Under the pieces are notes generated by a model. That model made no database searches, was not told where the DNA came from, and saw only the letters and a list, made by a program, of their open reading frames with translations. This document shows, one piece after another, positions 58,667 to 64,000 of a DNA stretch of 64,000 nucleotides (positions are counted from its first letter, which is position 1; every line of letters begins with the position of its first letter). Origin of the DNA: Lasioglossum baleicum. Its lineage: Eukaryota > Arthropoda > Insecta > Hymenoptera > Halictidae. A program made the translations under genes and the position numbers. The stretch spans positions 14,377,203 to 14,441,202 of the forward strand of contig NC_134939.1 of the NCBI RefSeq assembly GCF_051020765.1. Reading direction: 5' to 3'.

Positions 58667-61555
58667 GCTTTTCTTGCATGTTGGGGCACTTGATACATAT
58701 TTTTCAATGACATAACCTGAAAATTGCGGGGGTGCGATATTTAAAACAGGAGGGAAGTTTTGCATTAGATTCCATTCTTTTGTTATTTTTGTTTTCTATC
58801 TTACTGTGTACGTCGAAAATCGGTTAATGAATTTGCATAGCCATTCCAGAAACGAAGAAAATTCTGTGCTTTGTATAATCTAGGTGTCTAGCTTAAAACT
58901 AAAAGATATATTAATATTGTGTAAAACGATTTAATATGTTGAAAGTCCGCACGGACAATTTACACAACGGAAGATGGTAATAGATATACAATACAAATAT
59001 TATACATACAGACAAATGCTGATACGAATGGTTGTGTTTTGTACGTAAGAAGTTGTATCATACGTTTAAATTGTACTGATTTATCGATCGTTCTTTAGAG
59101 GAGAATATTTATATTTTCTAGTAAAAAGGACACTCTCTTACCGGCTTATACTGCGCCGTGACATTTACGAAGCGTTAATTAAATTATAGTATAATGTATG
59201 TATATCCTAGATTTTGCTAAAATATTACACTGTGCTTTTCATTTTACGCGTACCATCGAACACCGTGCATTACCGATTTTTGAACTGTTTTTCGTTTTTT
59301 GTAACTCTTCGAATACCATGTATATGTATATGTATATGCGGAGTACTTGCTACGTCGTGGGAAATTGTATTGGAACGTAAGTACGCGAAATTTACTCGAA
59401 GCGGATCGAGAACTTTGCTAAACCTTGGACGTCTAACCGTTGAAAGAAAGCTGGAATTTGTGGTCGATCGCATGAATGATTTGACTGCTTCAAGAGCATG
59501 CATACTATGGTACAGTACAATGCCCGTTTAATAGACGCAGATTTGTTCAGAAATTAGCAACAACGGGCCACCGTGAATTGAAAGAATAATTTCTAAACGA
59601 GTATCTGCATTGAATATGTCTTGTTAAAAACCTCCTTCTACCATCCGGTTATAAAATTTGTTTAATTCCGTTAGGAAATTTGTTTTTTTATTTTTGTTAA
59701 TTGTATTGGTTTACTCGCTCCTCGAGAGTGCGGAGAACAAAATTAGAGAAGTGGAATGGCGTCTATCAAGCGGGGATTACTGTACAGGTTTTTACATCTG
59801 GAGTTTGAAAACATTTACGGAAAGAATGAAACGCGCCTAAATTGAATCGTTAACGGGGTCAAGTCCAGTGCCATAATATATTGTTGATGTTTATGAAGTG
59901 TAGAGACGTCATGCTTTCGAATTCATGTTAATTGTTGTTTCTACGTTAATTACATTCGATGCGTTTATGTACATGCTAGACTTACGGTAAAATGTCGATT
60001 ATTTGAAACAACGAAAGGACGAAGCGTTTCGGACAATCAAGCTTTTGGAGAAACGGCGAATGGGGGAGGAAAAATTGGACGTGAACGGAGAAGAATATTT
60101 TTAAGGGTACATATTACGACTTGGACAACTCTCTTTTGAATGGGAACGGACTCGAAGTGTTCGGATTAGTGAGCAGAAATAAACCCTGGAATTCATTTCT
60201 AGGATTTATTTTGATATTTATTATCTAGGATAGTTCTGATCCTAGAATTTATTTATATAAATTTAATGGCTTTCTAAGAGCAATATTTGATAGTGACGTA
60301 TTCATGTTCTCGCAATGTTATCATTCAAGACCAAACAGATCTAAACGACCAGCCGATATGAGAATATTAATGTTAAATTGATCTTATTTTAATTATTCTG
60401 TATATAATTCTGCAATACTTTTGTTCGTATACGCGCAAAATTCTGCCGGTCTTGTATGTATAACAAACTTATCATTTTGTAAAGTATAGAATCATTACAT
60501 ATTAAATATGTAATATTATATTAATTGTCTCAAAGTCCCCCCTTTTTAACTGCACAATACTGTTACGCAATTACGTGTTTTAATACGTCCTTCATTCTAC
60601 GGTATTTTAATTGGTCATTACGATACCTGCCAATCAATATGTAATATGCGAAATTGTGGAATGTGAACATTCTGAAGACATACGATTACTTGTTGCAGTG
60701 TACATTGAAATTTTCTGTTGAATAAATAATTTTTTAAACTTGTATACCACGATGGTTGTAATATTGCGAATTTATATAAATAAAATGTTAATCAGTTTAC
60801 TGGACTTATAAATGAGTACATACTACAAGTCACGATTAACGTACAAGCCAGTTTAACCTTTGATCCTCTTTTATTGTTAACGAATTACACATTCATAATG
60901 ATCCCAAGCATTTTAAAACCACTGAAAAATATTGAATTAATTTATATTGGTTACAATAATGTTGACAGATCAAAAGTAATGTAGAATCAAATGATTAAAT
61001 TCTATTGAATTTTATATTTCCTATGATTCGCGCGAAGATATCACATGTACATATGTATATGTATATAACATTTATTTACAATTGATTCGAACAGCGAACG
61101 ATGGTTGAAAAGAAAAAGCGACTATTAATTATTGCTCTTAAGAAAGTCATTGCGTTTCTGTGAGTTCAGAACTTACATGTCCGGGCAATGAATGTGTTAA
61201 AGTGTATCTAATGCTCGAATAATCGACGTTCTACTCTATTTATATTTGTATTATACATTTAGATACTTGAAGTGCCAAAATGAAATGGGTGCAACGTTGA
61301 CTGCGAGAACGTACGGTGACTCGTGGAGTTGAAACGAGCGCGCGTCAACATTTTTAGGGGTCACCTCTAAATCACCGATATTGTTGTCGTCGACGTGATT
61401 TCACCGACATCCAGTTTGTCAACAGGATATAACAACAACACACTTGGACCACGGCCGTCTCTAAAGTCCCTCCAGTGGCGTAGCTATGTACATATATTCA
61501 GCACCCCCGTGTTCCTCGGAAGAGGTTCTCGCGAAATTTAACTATAGTAACTATT
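58667..61555. other. Intergenic AT-rich DNA, no gene seen
   Basis: No recognised exon. Minor items: (TATATG)n near 59310-59338; GGGCAATGAATGTGTTAA near 61184-61201, which resembles a single piggyBac-type end; and several AATAAA strings near 60720-60785 that could serve an extended 3' UTR. Confidence 0.4.
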
Positions 61556-61590
61556 GGGTTGGCAAGAAAGTAACAACTTGCAGTTTTTCC
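61556..61590 (+). mobile_element. Solo mariner-type end
   Basis: After TA, TTGGGTTGGCAAGAAAGTAA matches the start of mariner elements of the mellifera type known from insects. No complementary end or transposase was seen in the next kilobase, so this is a relic. Confidence 0.5.
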
Positions 61591-64000
61591 AAAAATTTTT
61601 GTCACGTTGTGCAGCAAATCAATTGTTCTAACTTCTCCAAAAAATTCAAGTCGTATATTCCAATATTAAAAAAGTTATGGTGCTTTTAAGAGTGTCCGAA
61701 TATTAGTTGGGGAATCACTGTATTTCGATTTAAAACCTAACTTGTGTGTGATAACAATTTATTTGAGGTTCAAGACATTTCAACAATAAGATAACCTAAC
61801 CTTGCGCTCTGGTGATTCGTGCATAGTCCAACCGCTGCGGGGTAGCTTCGCCACTGAGACTGCTACAAGTGAAAAGGCGATGTCGACGAAATGATTGTGA
61901 AGATCGTCGGTGATTCGTACATAAATAAAGATTGTCGCAAACTGGACGTCGGTGAGATCACGTCGTTGGAATGGAATGATTATCGGTGATTTGAAGGAGT
62001 GACCAGATCTTTAGACGTCCGAGCTTCAAAGCGGACCTCGACTTTGGCGGTTTGCTTTCCAGCTAGAGCGATTAGACGTAAGAAATATGAAAAAAGAAAG
62101 TAAAAAGTTGGGGGGGGCGGAACTAGCGAAACAGAAGCCTGTCGGTGAGTTTCGCAATGCGTTGATTCGGCGCCTCGGCGGCCGCACTGATTGTATACAT
62201 TCGATTTGTCGGATCATTGAGGGTTAGTGCCTTTTTGAATATTCCCGGCCGTAGCGTAGCGTCGTGTCGTGTCGTGTCGTCTCACGCCCGACAGAAGGAG
62301 CGAGAGGGAGAGAGAGAGAGAGAAAGCGAGCGAGCCATCTATAAATATAAATACGAGTGTACAGGGCATTCATGCTAATAAAAGAAACGAAAAAAAAAAA
62401 TAACGAAAACAATTGTGTCAGGGTGCGACCTTCCGTTCCTCCTTCAACGTTCCTCCTTTTTCTGCTGGAAGATCACTTGAGGCTTGAGGGAACGCGAGCC
62501 CGCAACACCGTGTACCGGCTATGGCCTCTCGTTCGAGACCTTGAAGCGAAATCCAATTTCCTCTGGAGCTCTCGTGCATGTTGACCAATCGTAAACTTGG
62601 AACAAGTCCAGACGGTTCGAATGTAAAGTGAGCTTTCCAGCGGCTAAGTCGAGGAATGGAGTAGCTTTTGTTTTTCTATCAACAAGCATGTGTAATAGTT
62701 TGCTGGCTAGGTTAATTGTAAACGATAGAAGTTACGCGGAAGAAACTAGTCCGTCGAGACCCGCGCGAACAACGTTAAATTAATCGCGTCGCTGAATGAA
62801 GCTTCCGTGAAACTATCAGCGGCGGCTTTATTTCTTTATTTCTTCCTATTGTACAAACGAACGATAGTCCTTATCATGTTCCTCCAACCCTCTCTCACTT
62901 GTCTGTATTGCTGCGAAAAAGCTGCTGACGGAAAAGACGTGTTCGATGAGGATTATGGCGAATTTAATCGTTCAATTATTCACGAATCTAAAGAGAACTT
63001 CAGCTTTCCGAATATTCCAAATTTTCGAATAGTTTGCCTTGGAAACTTGCCTAGGAAATGTTAAAGAAGTTTCCACTTCATTTAAGAATATTATCGAATG
63101 AACTTGTTGAAACTGTTTAAGTAGAAAAATTGTTTCATTGAGAATTATGAAATTTTCATTCTAGCAGTGTTTTTGTATTCATTTTCATTGCATTTTTGAA
63201 AATGTAAAAGAGAATAGGTCAGTTCGCGTTGATCTTTAACCCCTTCCATTATGATAACGAGTCAGACTCGTGACGAGGAGTTCAAGCACATTCTACTACA
63301 TACAATGTAGATATTTGATTCTTCTCTGTTAGGCTTGAAGACACATACAGGGTGGTCCATTTATCTTGAGACAGTCAATTATTACGGAAACCAGCAGGAA
63401 TATGAAAAAATGTTTTATATAAAATATATTTTTCACTTGATAGTGTCGTAGCTGATGTCAAAACAAGTTCAATGATGAGGTAGATTTTATTTTTTTGCTA
63501 GAAAATAATCAAGGACAAAGAAGCTCATTGTACTTGTAAAGAAAGTATGTAACACTGCAAGGGGTTAAGGAATATTTTCGCTCTGATCAACAAATTCCAA
63601 GAAGAAAGATTGTCGGAATTTTCGGTTTTGGCGAAGTTTGCATTGTGAATTTGATGATTGTCGCTCTAAATGAGTAACAAGCTGATTCGAGACGAAAAGT
63701 AAGCGTTAATCGGTTCGATACGAGAGTTCGCGCTGTCGTATCTACATACATATTCATGTATGTATGCATGATCGAAGCAAGAGCACAGTGCGATGAATTG
63801 ATGAGAACGTTTTTTTAAGATCCGATGAATTATGCAGCCGGTGCTCGACCCGCTGCGCCGGCGGGGGAGGCCACTTTAACACGACTTAGGAACAATTGTC
63901 AGAATTCAGCGTTGTAATTCCGCTGCTCGAGATCTTTCTTTGTCGGTGAAATTTAGACAGTAGGCATTGAAGCGACGTTCACGCGTAGGTCGTTCTTAAA
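61591..64000. other. Right flank with GC island, no gene seen
   Basis: A (GTCGT)n run at about 62261-62281, a (GA)n run at about 62299-62323 and CpG-rich DNA to 62580 resemble the other islands and could belong to a promoter. The frame at 62807-63064 has a hydrophobic start and a Cys-rich patch but begins without ATG and is not recognised. CAGGGTGGTCCATTTATCTT near 63350 is a single transposon-like end. Confidence 0.35.

Noticed and set aside
62807..63064. 85-codon frame with hydrophobic start and CLYCCEK
   Set aside because: Starts at GTG, low similarity to anything known, no supporting splice sites.
1..64000. tRNA, rRNA, CRISPR or known microRNA genes
   Set aside because: Scanned by eye for conserved boxes, repeat-spacer arrays and familiar microRNA seeds; none found. 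This does not replace a covariance-model search.

Overview
This window is eukaryotic. It is AT-rich, intron-dominated DNA with small GC- and CpG-rich islands, phased GT-AG exons, and many short non-autonomous DNA transposons. The one gene I can support is a glypican whose C-terminal part resembles the GPC3/GPC5 branch, so I call it an insect dally (division abnormally delayed) orthologue. An insect, probably a hymenopteran (bee or ant type), is my inference from the gene, the base composition and the mobile elements; I could not run a search. No bacterial or viral gene block, rRNA, tRNA or CRISPR array was seen.

Layout. The gene runs on the + strand. Positions 1-23671 look like intron and contain no further exon I can recognise, although roughly the first 350 residues of the protein must be encoded upstream. 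Four exons follow: 23672-23952 (C-terminal end of the core with the CWNG motif), 49698-49842, 53421-53631 (Ser-Gly glycosaminoglycan attachment sites and an acidic tract) and 54538-54647 (GPI-anchor signal and stop). The splice phases join exactly: 2, then 0, then 1. The intron between the first two is 25.7 kb. A short stretch at 53944-53987 could be an alternative last exon that would replace the GPI signal. A CpG-rich, repeat-free stretch after the stop (54648-57936) is the likely 3' UTR. The rest, to 64000, is non-coding as far as I can see.

Mobile DNA. The introns and downstream DNA hold several families: (1) a roughly 200-260 bp element with ends TAGACTGCGGATC and 8-bp target duplications, about 13 sites; (2) long fold-back elements with TA target sites, two of which share their end with a truncated Tc1-like element that still carries a transposase tail; (3) TTAA-flanked piggyBac-type elements; (4) mariner-type MITEs; (5) two hAT-type MITEs with perfect 8-bp duplications just downstream of the gene; (6) an unclassified dispersed repeat. 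At 27.2-27.8 kb three of these are nested, and a related copy 200 bp away preserves the empty TTAA site. There are also two arrays of intermediate-length tandem repeats (111 bp and about 297 bp units), and G16 and C16 tracts.

The gene product would be a heparan sulphate proteoglycan held on the outer cell surface by GPI, a family known to shape Dpp/BMP, Wg/Wnt and Hh signalling. The rest of the window adds no other recognised protein function.
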